A stretch of DNA of 35,658 nt, from the NCBI GenBank assembly GCA_028689995.1, contig JAQVCB010000018.1, positions 1 through 35,658 of the forward strand, written 5' to 3'. This document shows, piece after piece, positions 1-7,917 of the stretch. Position 1 is the stretch's first letter. Every line of letters starts with the position of its first letter. A program made the translations under genes and the position numbers. Source of the stretch: Candidatus Gastranaerophilales bacterium. GTDB taxonomy: Bacteria > Cyanobacteriota > Vampirovibrionia > Gastranaerophilales > UBA9579. Below the pieces are notes generated by a model, which was not told the DNA's origin, ran no database searches, and worked only from the letters and a program-made list of their open reading frames with translations.

Positions 1-317
1 GGTAAGATAAAATTTAGAATATGATTGAGCCAAAACATTGGACTCATGATTAAATCCTCCCTTTATCCACATTGTGGCTCAGGGAGGATTATTTTTTTAT
101 ACTGTTTTTTCATTCCAAAAGTTCTAGGAAAAATGTAATTTTTCCACATCTTCCCTTATTCAAAAAATATTTAAAATTGTAACAAATATATTCTTTTTAT
201 GTAATTACGATATACTTTATTTTTTTATATAAATATAAGGTTATTAATATTTAATTAATAAATGCATTCTAAAAGAGATAATTGGATTGTTTTATAGTTT
301 GAGAAAAGGGTGAAAAA
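1..317. other. Intergenic leader at window start
   Basis: No gene is supported here. The stretch holds two adjacent hairpins (27-45 and 53-90), of which the second looks like a terminator, followed by very AT-rich DNA that probably contains the promoter of the small gene starting at 318. The ribosome binding site of that gene is the AGGGTG just before its ATG. Confidence 0.5.
53..98 (+). terminator. Rho-independent terminator
   Basis: A perfect 10-bp inverted repeat, AATCCTCCCT (53-62) with AGGGAGGATT (81-90), encloses a smaller CCAC/GTGG hairpin and is followed by ATTTTTTTA. The T-run lies on the + strand side, so it would end a transcript coming from left of the window. A GAGCCA at 27-32 could pair with TGGCTC at 75-80, so an alternative fold exists. 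Confidence 0.75.
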
Positions 318-521
318 ATGATAAATTCTACCGAAGCATACTTTGAAAGATCAAAGGAATTAAAAACATCACAAGAAGATGAATTTAGTAAAGCTTTAAG
401 ATGGAGAGACCATAGAATTATGTTGGCCATTCTTAAAAGACAACAATTTGAACGTGACGGAACACCAATTCCACAAAGAATAAACGAAGTATTAAGCGAT
501 TTTGATAGAAATTGTGCTTAA
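318..521 (+). CDS. Small hypothetical protein (67 aa)
   Basis: A short open frame begins with ATG behind AGGGTG at a normal distance. The product is charged, helical-looking and cytoplasmic, with no signal peptide, membrane segment or cysteine pair; its only Cys is the next-to-last residue. I do not recognise the family. The codons resemble those of neighbouring genes and nothing convincing competes with it on the other strand. It ends just short of the convergent DUF212 gene. It is likely a real lineage-specific small protein, but its function cannot be stated. Confidence 0.55.
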   Translation: MINSTEAYFERSKELKTSQEDEFSKALRWRDHRIMLAILKRQQFERDGTPIPQRINEVLSDFDRNCA

Positions 522-527
522 TTAATC

Positions 528-980
528 TTAATACCGTATTAAAAGGATATGATAAGCAAGGGCCAAGACAATTCCTAATAATCCACCCATTATTACTTCA
601 AGAGGAGTATGTCCCAATAGTTCAATCAACCTCTCCGAAGTCTGAGGCTTATGTGCATATATATCATCAACAATTTTATTCAGCACAACAGCCATTCTAC
701 CGGCTGATCTTCTTAATCCGGCAGCATCATACATTATTACCATAGAAAACCCCAATGCTATTGCAAATTCTACGGATCTATAACCATTTATAATTCCAAC
801 ACTGGTTGCTAATGCCAATACAAATGCACTATGACTACTTGGCATGCCGCCAGTTTCTGTTAAAATTTTAAAATTTATACGTTTTTGATGCGTATAATAA
901 AATATAAATTTTAACATTTGAGCTGCAAATGCACCAATTAATGCCGAAAATATTACTTCTAAACCTGTATTAACAATCAT
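528..980 (-). CDS. Divergent PAP2 (DUF212/YuiD) family membrane protein
   Basis: This 150-aa protein has several hydrophobic segments and the DUF212 hallmarks: GGMPSSHSA at about 44-52 and GHTPLEV at about 123-129. The family is a distant relative of PAP2 acid phosphatases/haloperoxidases and is usually a small membrane protein; the substrate is unknown, but a prenyl- or lipid-diphosphate phosphatase role is often suggested. Its ATG overlaps the TAA of the upstream prenyl synthase gene by one base (TAATG), so the two are translationally coupled. The coupling fits a role in handling an isoprenoid diphosphate. Length is normal for the family. Confidence 0.88.
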   Translation of the reverse strand: MIVNTGLEVIFSALIGAFAAQMLKFIFYYTHQKRINFKILTETGGMPSSHSAFVLALATSVGIINGYRSVEFAIALGFSMVIMYDAAGLRRSAGRMAVVLNKIVDDIYAHKPQTSERLIELLGHTPLEVIMGGLLGIVLALAYHILLIRY

Positions 981-1939
981 TATTTTTTTACCTTTTGTAC
1001 AATACTGCCAGCTATTGCAATTAACGCAGGGGATTCAAGCTTTTCTTTAACTAAAGCCTGTTGAGCTTGCGAACAAAGTCTTTCTACTTCATTTATTGAC
1101 TCTTTCATTCCATATAAGGAAGGATGAGTATTTTTTTTCGCAAGTTTATCCTTGCCCGGAGTTTTACCCAGAGATTCTTTTGTTCCAATAACGTCTAGTA
1201 TATCATCAGCAATCTGAAATGCATAACCAATTAACTGAGCGTACTCTGTCAAAATATTCAAATGTTCTACTGGGGCATTAGAAAGAAGTGCGCCTGATCT
1301 TAGCGCAAAAGCAAATAATTTACCTGTTTTATGCGTATGAATATAATTAAAAGTAGCTAGATCAATTTCTTTGTTCTCTGATTCAATATCAACCGACTGA
1401 CCACCAACAAGACCAAGCGGACCGGCCACTGTAACAAGTTCTTCAACAACCTGTAAAAGAATACTTCTGTCGACATTATTGGGAGTATGTTGAATAACAA
1501 CTTGTGGAGCATATGATAGAAGCCCATCTCCGGCAAGAACCGCTATTGATTCTCCAAAAACCATATGATTTGTAGGTTTACCTCTCCTTAAATCATCATT
1601 ATCCATACATGGCAAATCATCATGAATTAAACTCTGAGCATGTATCATTTCAATAGCACATGCAGTTGGAAGTACGATTTCAATATCTCCGCCACATGCC
1701 CTTGCACTTTCAAGACATAGTACCGGCCTGATTCTTTTACCATCCAACAATGCTGTATAACGCATTGATTCCCAGATTGTACTCGGATATCTTATTTTAA
1801 GAAATTTTTCCAGTCTGGAATTAATTAATTTTTTATTATCTTCTAAATATTTTTGCAAATTGAAATTTTTTTGCTGTTGAACTTTCAATATTTTATCCTT
1901 ATGGAAATTATTCATCATCTCCATTATAATACGCATCAT
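980..1939 (-). CDS. ispA: Geranylgeranyl/farnesyl diphosphate synthase
   Basis: Short-chain trans-prenyl diphosphate synthase, which condenses isopentenyl diphosphate with allylic diphosphates in the cytoplasm to give C15 or C20 chains. Visible motifs are GKRIRP (67-72), the first Asp-rich motif DDLPCMD with its two-residue insertion (107-113, followed by RRGKPTNH), GGQSVDI (179-185) and the second Asp-rich motif DDILD (245-249). The residue five before the first motif is Gln (HAQSLIHDD) rather than the Tyr of E. coli FPP synthase, so chain length cannot be fixed and a GGPP synthase (crtE-like) is possible. It overlaps the end of rsgA. There are five Met codons in the first nine positions, so the exact start is uncertain (1939 down to 1915). 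Confidence 0.93.
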   Translation of the reverse strand: MMRIIMEMMNNFHKDKILKVQQQKNFNLQKYLEDNKKLINSRLEKFLKIRYPSTIWESMRYTALLDGKRIRPVLCLESARACGGDIEIVLPTACAIEMIHAQSLIHDDLPCMDNDDLRRGKPTNHMVFGESIAVLAGDGLLSYAPQVVIQHTPNNVDRSILLQVVEELVTVAGPLGLVGGQSVDIESENKEIDLATFNYIHTHKTGKLFAFALRSGALLSNAPVEHLNILTEYAQLIGYAFQIADDILDVIGTKESLGKTPGKDKLAKKNTHPSLYGMKESINEVERLCSQAQQALVKEKLESPALIAIAGSIVQKVKK

Positions 1940-2972
1940 CTAAACTCGAAATAAAACTCAATTTTTGTTTCTGATTTTTTCTTGAAGTTTCTCTTGTTTT
2001 TGTTCCAAGTTTAACGATTCTGATTTTTTCTTTATCTTTAACATCAAGAATTTTAATTCGTTTTTCTTCTTTTTGTCCAGAAAAAGTTATTTTCTTTTTG
2101 AATTCCATTGCCTCTTTAACAAAAATTTTATAACTTTCATATCGAGAAAGTGCGATTTTATTGATATTTACCAAAACATTACATCCATCATCCTCAAGGT
2201 GAAGGCAATCCGAATAATAGCAATCAGGCGATAACTCAGCAATTTCAACAAATAGCTCCTGAACTTTATCGGGCATAATATTATCGAATTTTAGATTACT
2301 AAATCCAGGAGTATCGGCAATCTGTGCAAATTTATCATTACCAAGCGATATTTCCAGTAATTCAACATGCCTTGTTGAATGAATTCCTCTTGAAGTCTTT
2401 GCGCTAACAGGATTAGTTTTTAATTTCAGCTGAGGATTTAACATATTTAGAAGACTGGATTTGCCCACTCCTGATGCACCAGCCAGAACGGATATTTTAG
2501 AATCAAAAACATCCTTTAATTCATCAATCCCAAGACCTTTAATAACAGAAGTAAATATTATTTTATATCCAATAGGCTCGTATATTGAACTAATCTGATC
2601 TTTCATACCTTTGACATCATCCAGATCGGATTTATTAATGCATATAATGGCAGGAATATTATAAAGCCTGATACTTGCAAGATATCTATCAAGTTGCATC
2701 AAATCGAGGGACGGCTGATCCAGGGCCGCTAAAATTATTACCTGATCGATATTTGCAATTGAAGGTCTGGGAATAAAATTCTTTCTTGGAAGAATTTCTG
2801 TGATAACTGCCTGATTTGATTCATAATTAATTTCTTCAAGTAAGGCTGTATCTCCAACATATATCTCTGCTTTTTCTTTTTTTAATTTTTCCCTGATTTT
2901 ACACTCGATAATATTGCCTTCAACATTGGCATAATAAAAATTTGAATGTATTTTAACGATACTTCCGATCAA
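1908..2972 (-). CDS. rsgA: Ribosome small-subunit GTPase RsgA
   Basis: Circularly permuted GTPase that acts in late 30S ribosome maturation. The G motifs occur in the permuted order typical of the family: NKSD (113-116), then P-loop GASGVGKS (165-172), then DTPG (220-223). They are followed by the zinc knuckle C251-C256-H258-C264. An N-terminal OB-fold region precedes them and a basic tail follows. The start is TTG, supported by AAGAGG (2983-2978) five bases upstream; no ATG fits better. It is first in the rsgA-prenyl synthase-DUF212 operon. The last 32 bases overlap the next gene if the longest start of that gene is used. Confidence 0.95.
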   Translation of the reverse strand: MIGSIVKIHSNFYYANVEGNIIECKIREKLKKEKAEIYVGDTALLEEINYESNQAVITEILPRKNFIPRPSIANIDQVIILAALDQPSLDLMQLDRYLASIRLYNIPAIICINKSDLDDVKGMKDQISSIYEPIGYKIIFTSVIKGLGIDELKDVFDSKISVLAGASGVGKSSLLNMLNPQLKLKTNPVSAKTSRGIHSTRHVELLEISLGNDKFAQIADTPGFSNLKFDNIMPDKVQELFVEIAELSPDCYYSDCLHLEDDGCNVLVNINKIALSRYESYKIFVKEAMEFKKKITFSGQKEEKRIKILDVKDKEKIRIVKLGTKTRETSRKNQKQKLSFISSLDDAYYNGDDE

Positions 2973-2984
2973 AATAGCCTCTTA

Positions 2985-3073
2985 TTTAATCATTCGATTA
3001 TTTATCTACTTATCATGATAATATCTAATATATTCATAAAGCAATAATATTAAGTAATAATCGAATGATTAAA
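2985..3073. repeat. 18-bp perfect inverted repeat spanning a divergent promoter region
   Basis: Bases 2985-3002 (TTTAATCATTCGATTATT) are the exact reverse complement of 3056-3073. The 53-bp spacer contains a small TATCATGATA palindrome at 3011-3020. The left arm lies 12 bases before the TTG of rsgA. The right arm contains the ATG of the HNH gene. Both divergent promoters must therefore lie between the arms. Confidence 0.85.
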
Positions 3074-3427
3074 ATCCTGCATATAATAATTATTTTAATA
3101 CTTTTAATCTCTCAAATCCAGCTTGTTTATGCTGGAGAATTATGTGATTGTTTTGGAGAATGCATTAATATCTATCAAAGAGATGTAAAATATGAAACAA
3201 AACGTCTTGTAAAAAACATGTTTGGCTATCCTCCCTATGCAAGAATCGATATAGACCACAAGATTCCACTTTGTCTTGGCGGAACAAATAATATAGATAA
3301 TTTACAGCCTTTATCGAAAGTTGCTCACAAGAAAAAAACTGAACATGATCTGCTTCTTCTTTACTATGTCAAATCCTGTTTAATGACAATTAAAGAAGCA
3401 CGTGAAGAAACTTCAAACTGGAAATAA
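3065..3427 (+). CDS. Secreted HNH-type nuclease-like protein
   Basis: 120 aa. Residues 1-23 form a signal peptide (Lys, long Ile/Leu core, AYA-like ending VYAG). The mature part contains an HNH-like core, DHKIPLCLGG (64-73), NLQPL (79-83), and His residues at 88 and 94, the pattern seen in HNH endonucleases (catalytic His in the DH pair, Asn and His as metal ligands). Cysteines at 27, 29 and 33 could form a disulphide or metal site outside the cytoplasm. It likely acts in the periplasm or medium on DNA, for nutrient use or defence; this is inferred from the fold and signal only. No clear SD precedes the ATG, which sits inside the inverted repeat at 3056-3073. Confidence 0.75.
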   Translation: MIKILHIIIILILLISQIQLVYAGELCDCFGECINIYQRDVKYETKRLVKNMFGYPPYARIDIDHKIPLCLGGTNNIDNLQPLSKVAHKKKTEHDLLLLYYVKSCLMTIKEAREETSNWK

Positions 3428-3457
3428 ACAACAAGAAATTTTATTCCCTTAGTAAAT

Positions 3458-3482
3458 AAAAAAACTCCCCTTCGAAGGGGAG
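3458..3482 (-). terminator. Rho-independent terminator (minus strand)
   Basis: CTCCCC (3465-3470), TTCGAA, GGGGAG (3477-3482) form a GC-rich hairpin. Read on the minus strand it is followed by seven T. It lies about 30 bases after the stop codon of the ImmA/IrrE-like gene and so ends that transcript. Confidence 0.85.
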
Positions 3483-3512
3483 AGGAGATTGGTATTTATT
3501 GATAAATTCTTA

Positions 3513-3971
3513 TTAATATGAACCGGCAGAGACCTTACAGACAACAACGGAAGAATGTCTTTTTATAGATTTTAAATCATCAAAAGGTTTCACTTTGCAA
3601 TACTTAAAATAATCATATATAACATCTTTTGTAACTTGCAGCTCTTCCGCAATTTTATCCATAGAGATACAGCTTTCAATTAAAAAACATAATTTTGTTC
3701 CTTTAATAAGTCTATTAGCTGTTTCCTGTCTGATTTTATCTTCTTCCTGCGCTGTATGTCCTTCGCATAAACCTGTCAAAGTTAAATGCCCCCTTGAATA
3801 ATGAACCAATTCATAAGTTAACCTGCATCGTTTTTCTATTTTATTCATACTCTTTCTTAAATAAACAACGCTTTGAACTAGCAAACTGTTAATTTTTTTA
3901 AAACAGATAAACCTAACTTTAATACCACTTACTTTAGCTTCCAGATAGGGATCATACAAACTTTGTTCCAT
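3513..3971 (-). CDS. ImmA/IrrE-like domain protein with degenerate metal motif
   Basis: About 152 aa from the ATG at 3971, which has AGAGG seven bases upstream; an in-frame TTG at 4022 lacks an SD and lies at the likely promoter. The layout resembles small ImmA/IrrE proteins: a beta-rich start (GIKVRF), an R-x-x-L-T-Y-E-L-V-H-Y-S-R-G-H segment, an acidic RQETANRLI helix, and then a helix-turn-helix-like stretch (MDKIAEELQVTKDVIYDYF). In active members the motif is H-E-x-x-H; here the first His is Tyr (YELVH), so zinc peptidase activity is doubtful. Such proteins often serve in regulation or in phage and toxin systems. Its role here is unknown. The final segment is basic with two Cys. Confidence 0.55.
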   Translation of the reverse strand: MEQSLYDPYLEAKVSGIKVRFICFKKINSLLVQSVVYLRKSMNKIEKRCRLTYELVHYSRGHLTLTGLCEGHTAQEEDKIRQETANRLIKGTKLCFLIESCISMDKIAEELQVTKDVIYDYFKYCKVKPFDDLKSIKRHSSVVVCKVSAGSY

Positions 3972-4023
3972 GCTATTACCTCTGACCTGTACCAGATAAC
4001 TACGTGTTTTAATGTTCTGCAAT

Positions 4024-4029
4024 TGTATA
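4024..4029 (-). promoter_or_regulatory. Putative -10 element for the ImmA/IrrE-like gene
   Basis: On the minus strand TATACA (4029-4024) would start transcription near 4016. That is about 45 bases before the ATG at 3971 and supports the shorter start. No good -35 is visible. Confidence 0.35.
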
Positions 4030-4050
4030 AAAACATAAAAACAAATTTTG

Positions 4051-4079
4051 TTGACAGTTTATAGACCAAATTTTAAGAT
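4051..4079 (+). promoter_or_regulatory. Sigma-70-type promoter
   Basis: TTGACA (4051-4056) lies 17 bases before TAAGAT (4074-4079), a near-consensus promoter reading rightwards. No + strand gene follows it; the next gene is convergent. It may drive a short non-coding RNA ending at the hairpin near 4221-4250. Confidence 0.4.
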
Positions 4080-4085
4080 TTGTTA

Positions 4086-4250
4086 AAACTAAATTTATAA
4101 AATATTTGTTCATAAAAAAGAAAGTATTTTGTAAATTTAAATCGGACTAAAAAAATACTTGTATTTTACAAATTTTTATAAATAGAACGGTTAATAAAAT
4201 TCATTGCCAAAATTACTATTAAATGCCGTTCAAACAGCATTTTTTGTATT
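4086..4250 (+). ncRNA. Candidate small antisense RNA
   Basis: This is a speculative transcript. It is bounded by the promoter at 4051-4079 and by a hairpin at 4221-4242 (AAATGCCGTT pairing with AACAGCATTT, one G-U pair) followed on the + strand by TTTTTTG and another T-run. It would overlap the last codons of the SEC-C gene. The T-runs are also the complement of Lys codons there, so the signal could be accidental. Confidence 0.2.
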
Positions 4251-5520
4251 TTTTACCACTGCCACAAGGACATGGATCATTTCTGCCAACTTTTTTATCA
4301 AACTGTGTTGCCTGAGCTTTATCTGCATTTTCCATAAGAACTGAAAATGCCTTTGATGAATATAAAACTGTTGGCGATGAAAATCTTCTTTTTGCAAAAT
4401 ATTCACTTTTATATTCATGCAAGAGTTTTTCTATATTAATTTCATGATCGAGTTCAAGAACTTCAGAAACAATTTTCTTAAATTTCTCCGGGTTTTCATT
4501 ATAAGCATTCATTATAGGAAGAGGCGGAACTCTTTCACTGTTGAAATAGTTTAAAATACAATCTTTAAAACCTTCAATAGATTTAGGGTCTTCAGTCCTG
4601 AATATTTCCATGAATGTTCCATAGAAAGGAAGTACTAAAAGTCCCATGCTGCTATCAAAAATAACTCCGACATCGTAAACCTTTTCATGTGATGCAAAGC
4701 CTTTTGATACAGTATCCATAATATCGAAAGAACCAGAAGTAACTTCTCTAACGTCATAATATGCAAATTGTTCAGGAACCTTTATATAATCATCAAGATT
4801 GATATTAGAAGATAAATCAGGGTTTTCAACATAATCATTAAAACTGCCCAGTAAATCATCGACATATTCAGTAGTTGTAAGGAATTCATTCTTGCCAAAA
4901 TATTCTTTAAATTTGTCAGTCATATTGTCTATGGTTTTTTGAATTTCAGCAAGCTTCACTTCATTATCCATATAAAGCAATTCAGGACTTTCAAGCTGTT
5001 TCATTACTGCAAACTTATATGCCTGATCCTGAGATTTTTCTGGATAAACATTATCAATTTCAATTAAATAATTTTCATTTTTCAGTGGAAAAATCCTGCC
5101 TATCACGAACTGTCCAGCGGTAACGCCTCTAAAATGCACCATTTTAACCAAAGTTAGTGTATTATATTCTTTTTCATTAACGAGATTATACAATTCAAAG
5201 CCGTTATTCAGAACTTTTTTTATCTCAAATATAGATAAAATTGATTTTTTCAGTCCATTTAAAACCTCAAGCTCATCTTGAGAAAGAGAAGGATTTTTTT
5301 CTATATAAACATCTATAAGCTTTTTGCCGCTGTTTTCAATTATTCTTTCGAAAACATAAGGTAAAAGTACTGATTGAAGTTCAGCTTGTGTAGTGATTTT
5401 TTCGGGAAGGGAACTTAAATATGCCTGAATATCCTGCTGAATATCTGCATCAGTTTTTACAAAATCAAACAATTTGTTAACTAATAGACTAATATTTTGA
5501 ACATTTTCCTGTATTAACAT
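4219..5520 (-). CDS. SEC-C motif protein of unknown function (433 aa)
   Basis: The only recognised part is the C-terminal SEC-C zinc-binding motif at 411-433: [16 protein letters not shown], with ligands C417, C419 and C428/C429. The same motif ends SecA and many unrelated proteins, where it mediates contact with ribosomes or SecB-like partners. The preceding 400 residues are helical and acidic with no motif I know; there is no signal peptide or membrane segment, so it is cytoplasmic. Its ATG lies four bases after the pgeF stop codon, so the two are co-transcribed. The association with pgeF has no obvious functional explanation. Confidence 0.75.
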   Translation of the reverse strand: MLIQENVQNISLLVNKLFDFVKTDADIQQDIQAYLSSLPEKITTQAELQSVLLPYVFERIIENSGKKLIDVYIEKNPSLSQDELEVLNGLKKSILSIFEIKKVLNNGFELYNLVNEKEYNTLTLVKMVHFRGVTAGQFVIGRIFPLKNENYLIEIDNVYPEKSQDQAYKFAVMKQLESPELLYMDNEVKLAEIQKTIDNMTDKFKEYFGKNEFLTTTEYVDDLLGSFNDYVENPDLSSNINLDDYIKVPEQFAYYDVREVTSGSFDIMDTVSKGFASHEKVYDVGVIFDSSMGLLVLPFYGTFMEIFRTEDPKSIEGFKDCILNYFNSERVPPLPIMNAYNENPEKFKKIVSEVLELDHEINIEKLLHEYKSEYFAKRRFSSPTVLYSSKAFSVLMENADKAQATQFDKKVGRNDPCPCGSGKKYKKCCLNGI

Positions 5521-5523
5521 CCT

Positions 5524-6309
5524 TCACCTCAAACTTACTATTGCACCATGCCGGCCTGTTTGGCCATTATCTGCTCTATAAGAATAAAACAATGAATTAT
5601 TACAGCTGGTACAATCTTTTAATATATCTATCTCTTGAACTCCTGATTCCTGCAATTGCTGACTATTCAGCATTTTTAAATCTACTTTTACTTTATCTGA
5701 ATCCTCTATATTTCTAAATATATTATCATAATTAGAAATGATAGTATTTTTTAATTCAAGATAAATTTCTGCCGAAACCGGATAACAACATTGTCCAATT
5801 GCAGCACCAATTGCAACTTTTACAGAATTTGGCGAGACGTTAAATTCGCTCTCAAACAGACTAATAGCCTTGCCGGCTATTTTTTTAGCAGTTCCTCTCC
5901 AACCGGCATGAATAACCCCTAATACCTTTTCCTTTGGTGCATAAAGAATAATCGGCACACAATCCGCAAATAACAGTAAAATTACAAGACCTTTTTCTGA
6001 AGTAATTATTCCGTCAGTATTTGAAACATTGTCATATTGGGTTTTAACAATTTTGATATTGTCTGTATGCTTTTGCTCGGGATTAATTATCTTGCTATAA
6101 TCAATTTCAAGTACATCGCAGATTTTTTTCCTGTTGTTTTCGATATGATTTTTCAATTCCATCATTCCTGCCGTTCCAAGACTGAATGAATTGAGAGGAA
6201 CAGGAGTATTACCACCTATTCGACTTGAAAAAGCATGAATGAGATTATCATGCTCAAGAATATCGGATTTTAAATATTTAACCCCGGATTTTTCCACTGT
6301 ATAAAACAT
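5524..6309 (-). CDS. pgeF: Multicopper-polyphenol-oxidase-like (YfiH/PgeF) purine nucleoside phosphorylase
   Basis: 261 aa, the usual length of the YfiH/LACC1 family. The three metal or catalytic ligands are visible: H81 (QKHTDN), C117 (FADCVP) and H134 (IHAGWRGT), followed by GAAIGQCCYPV and the conserved C-terminal C-T-x-C and YRAD-x-x-x-TGRHG. Family members phosphorolyse or deaminate purine nucleosides; E. coli YfiH keeps D-amino/Ser residues out of the peptidoglycan stem. It acts in the cytoplasm. The start is ATG with AGGA about ten bases upstream. It is divergent from the PfkB kinase gene, whose possible nucleoside substrate would suit this neighbour, but that link is inference. Confidence 0.92.
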   Translation of the reverse strand: MFYTVEKSGVKYLKSDILEHDNLIHAFSSRIGGNTPVPLNSFSLGTAGMMELKNHIENNRKKICDVLEIDYSKIINPEQKHTDNIKIVKTQYDNVSNTDGIITSEKGLVILLLFADCVPIILYAPKEKVLGVIHAGWRGTAKKIAGKAISLFESEFNVSPNSVKVAIGAAIGQCCYPVSAEIYLELKNTIISNYDNIFRNIEDSDKVKVDLKMLNSQQLQESGVQEIDILKDCTSCNNSLFYSYRADNGQTGRHGAIVSLR

Positions 6310-6419
6310 TTATATTTTATCCTGATTGGTTCTATTACTTTAGATAAAAATTATATAGCAACTTATAAGTTATTATAATATACTGATTTCGAAAATAGTA
6401 TTTAATAAAAGGTTCTGAA

Positions 6420-7469
6420 ATGTTTGATGTAGTTACGATTGGAAGTGCAACACAGGATATATTTATCGAAAGCGATCTTGGCAAAATTCTTGACCTGAGA
6501 GATCCTCTTTCTAGTTATTCAATGCTCTGCTTTGAATATGGCGCTAAAATAGAAATAGACCAACTTGCATATGATATTGGCGGAGGAGCTGTTAATTCAG
6601 CAGTTAATTTTACTAATCTCGGTTTTAAATCCGCACCGATTGTTAAACTAGGAAATGACCTTAATGCTAAAGCTATTTTTAACAGACTTGAAGAAAAAAA
6701 TATTGATAAATCACTTGTTTTAGAAACAGATAAATTTAAAACAGGGTTTTCTGTTATTTTAACAAGTTTTGAAGGTGACAGAACAGTTCTTGCACACAGA
6801 GGAGCTAACAGCCGACTAACTCTTGACGAAATTCCATGGGAAAATATTAAAAATTCCAAATGGATTTATATTGCACCTTTGAGCGGAGAATCGAATCTTG
6901 TACTGGATAAAGTTGCAGAATTTGCTGAAAATAACGGCGTATTTATGGCATTTAATCCAGGTACAACACAAATTAAAAGAGGACTAGAAGACCTAAGAAA
7001 AGTAATTTACACAGCAGAAGTTCTTGTTATGAATAAATCAGAAGCTGCAAGCATAACCGGAATTGCAGAAACATGCATAGAATCAAAAGATTCCGAAGAC
7101 TTCACTAAAAAATCCTGTTCACAGGATATTAATGAAATGCTTTATAAATTAAAATCATACGGACCAAAGGTTGTTGTAATTACTGAAGGAAGCAAAGGAG
7201 TTCACTGCTTTGACGGCAATAAAAAATACTTTGCACCGCCTTTCCCTTCAAAAGTTTTGAGTACACTCGGTGCAGGAGATGCTTTTGCAAGTACATTTGT
7301 CGGCGGACTGATAAAATATGACTGGAATATTGAAAAATCAATAAAAATAGCCTCTGTAAATGCTGCCCAAATAATTCAGAATTTCGGCGCTCAATCAGGA
7401 TTGAAAAATTTCAACGAATTGGAAGAAATCCTTAACAAAAATAAAGATTACAAAATTTCCATCCGTTAA
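6420..7469 (+). CDS. PfkB family carbohydrate/nucleoside kinase
   Basis: 349 aa. The N-terminal glycine motif GGGAVNSAVNFTNLG matches PfkB signature 1. The C-terminal GAGDAF (284-289, catalytic Asp287) matches signature 2, within TLGAGDAFASTFVGG. NKSEA in the middle is also typical. The enzyme phosphorylates a sugar or nucleoside hydroxyl with ATP in the cytoplasm. The sequence does not separate ribokinase, adenosine kinase and fructokinase subgroups. It is divergent from pgeF with about 110 bases between, and AAGG precedes the ATG. An IS remnant follows. Confidence 0.9.
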   Translation: MFDVVTIGSATQDIFIESDLGKILDLRDPLSSYSMLCFEYGAKIEIDQLAYDIGGGAVNSAVNFTNLGFKSAPIVKLGNDLNAKAIFNRLEEKNIDKSLVLETDKFKTGFSVILTSFEGDRTVLAHRGANSRLTLDEIPWENIKNSKWIYIAPLSGESNLVLDKVAEFAENNGVFMAFNPGTTQIKRGLEDLRKVIYTAEVLVMNKSEAASITGIAETCIESKDSEDFTKKSCSQDINEMLYKLKSYGPKVVVITEGSKGVHCFDGNKKYFAPPFPSKVLSTLGAGDAFASTFVGGLIKYDWNIEKSIKIASVNAAQIIQNFGAQSGLKNFNELEEILNKNKDYKISIR

Positions 7470-7486
7470 AATAAGACTGAGAGCGT

Positions 7487-7611
7487 GTCTTGTTAAAAAC
7501 TGTAAAATCTAATTATATAAGTAAAAGCTCGTGCGAAGCGGGAGCGCTGGCTAAAGCCGAAACGGCTTGCTTGGCAAGGCGTTGGAGGCTTTAACCAAAC
7601 TCGTTCTGAAT
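7487..7611. repeat. GC-richer structured spacer, possible repeat-family member
   Basis: A local rise in GC in AT-rich DNA. It contains AAGCCG-AAA-CGGCTT and a longer imperfect pairing of TGGCTAAAGCC with GGCTTTAACCA. The left part (TTGTTAAAAA, then GTAAAAGC and AGCGGG) resembles the reverse complement of the spacer inside the element at 29669-29807. It lies directly before the IS3 remnant. Confidence 0.4.
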
Positions 7612-7917
7612 CAAGCTTGGACTACTGATATTACATTCCAACGTTAAGCGGTATTGGATTACAAAGTAGCAATTATGGATGTTTTTAGCAGAATGATTCT
7701 AAGTTACAGAATTTTTAACTCAATGCATCAAAGTTACTGTATAGAAACACTGGAAGAAGGCATACAAATTTTCCAAAACCCGAAATGTTCAATTCAGACC
7801 AAGACAAATTTACAGGAAAATAATTCGTTCAAACTCTTTTATGAAATGGAATTATATTATCAAAAGACGGAAAAACGCAGAGCTTTTGACAATATTCATA
7901 TTTCACTATACTCCTAA
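7612..7917 (+). pseudogene. IS3-family transposase (OrfB) remnant
   Basis: Pieces of an OrfB integrase-core protein appear in alternating frames. W-T-T-D-I-T (7618-7635) continues as Y-I-P-T-L-S-G-I-G in the next frame, then returns to the first as DYKVAIMDVFSRMILSY. A later S-D-Q-D-K-F-T segment lies in yet another frame, and the original frame ends with RRAFDNIH in place of the GRALDNIFIE region. At least three frameshifts and an in-frame stop (TAA near 7648) make it non-functional. The N-terminal half and the terminal inverted repeats are missing. Confidence 0.8.

Noticed and set aside
512-745. 77-codon + strand frame
   Set aside because: It lies antisense within the well-supported DUF212 gene and has no RBS or family features.
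6515-6859. 114-codon minus-strand frame
   Set aside because: Shadow of the PfkB kinase gene; composition is a mirror of the sense codons.
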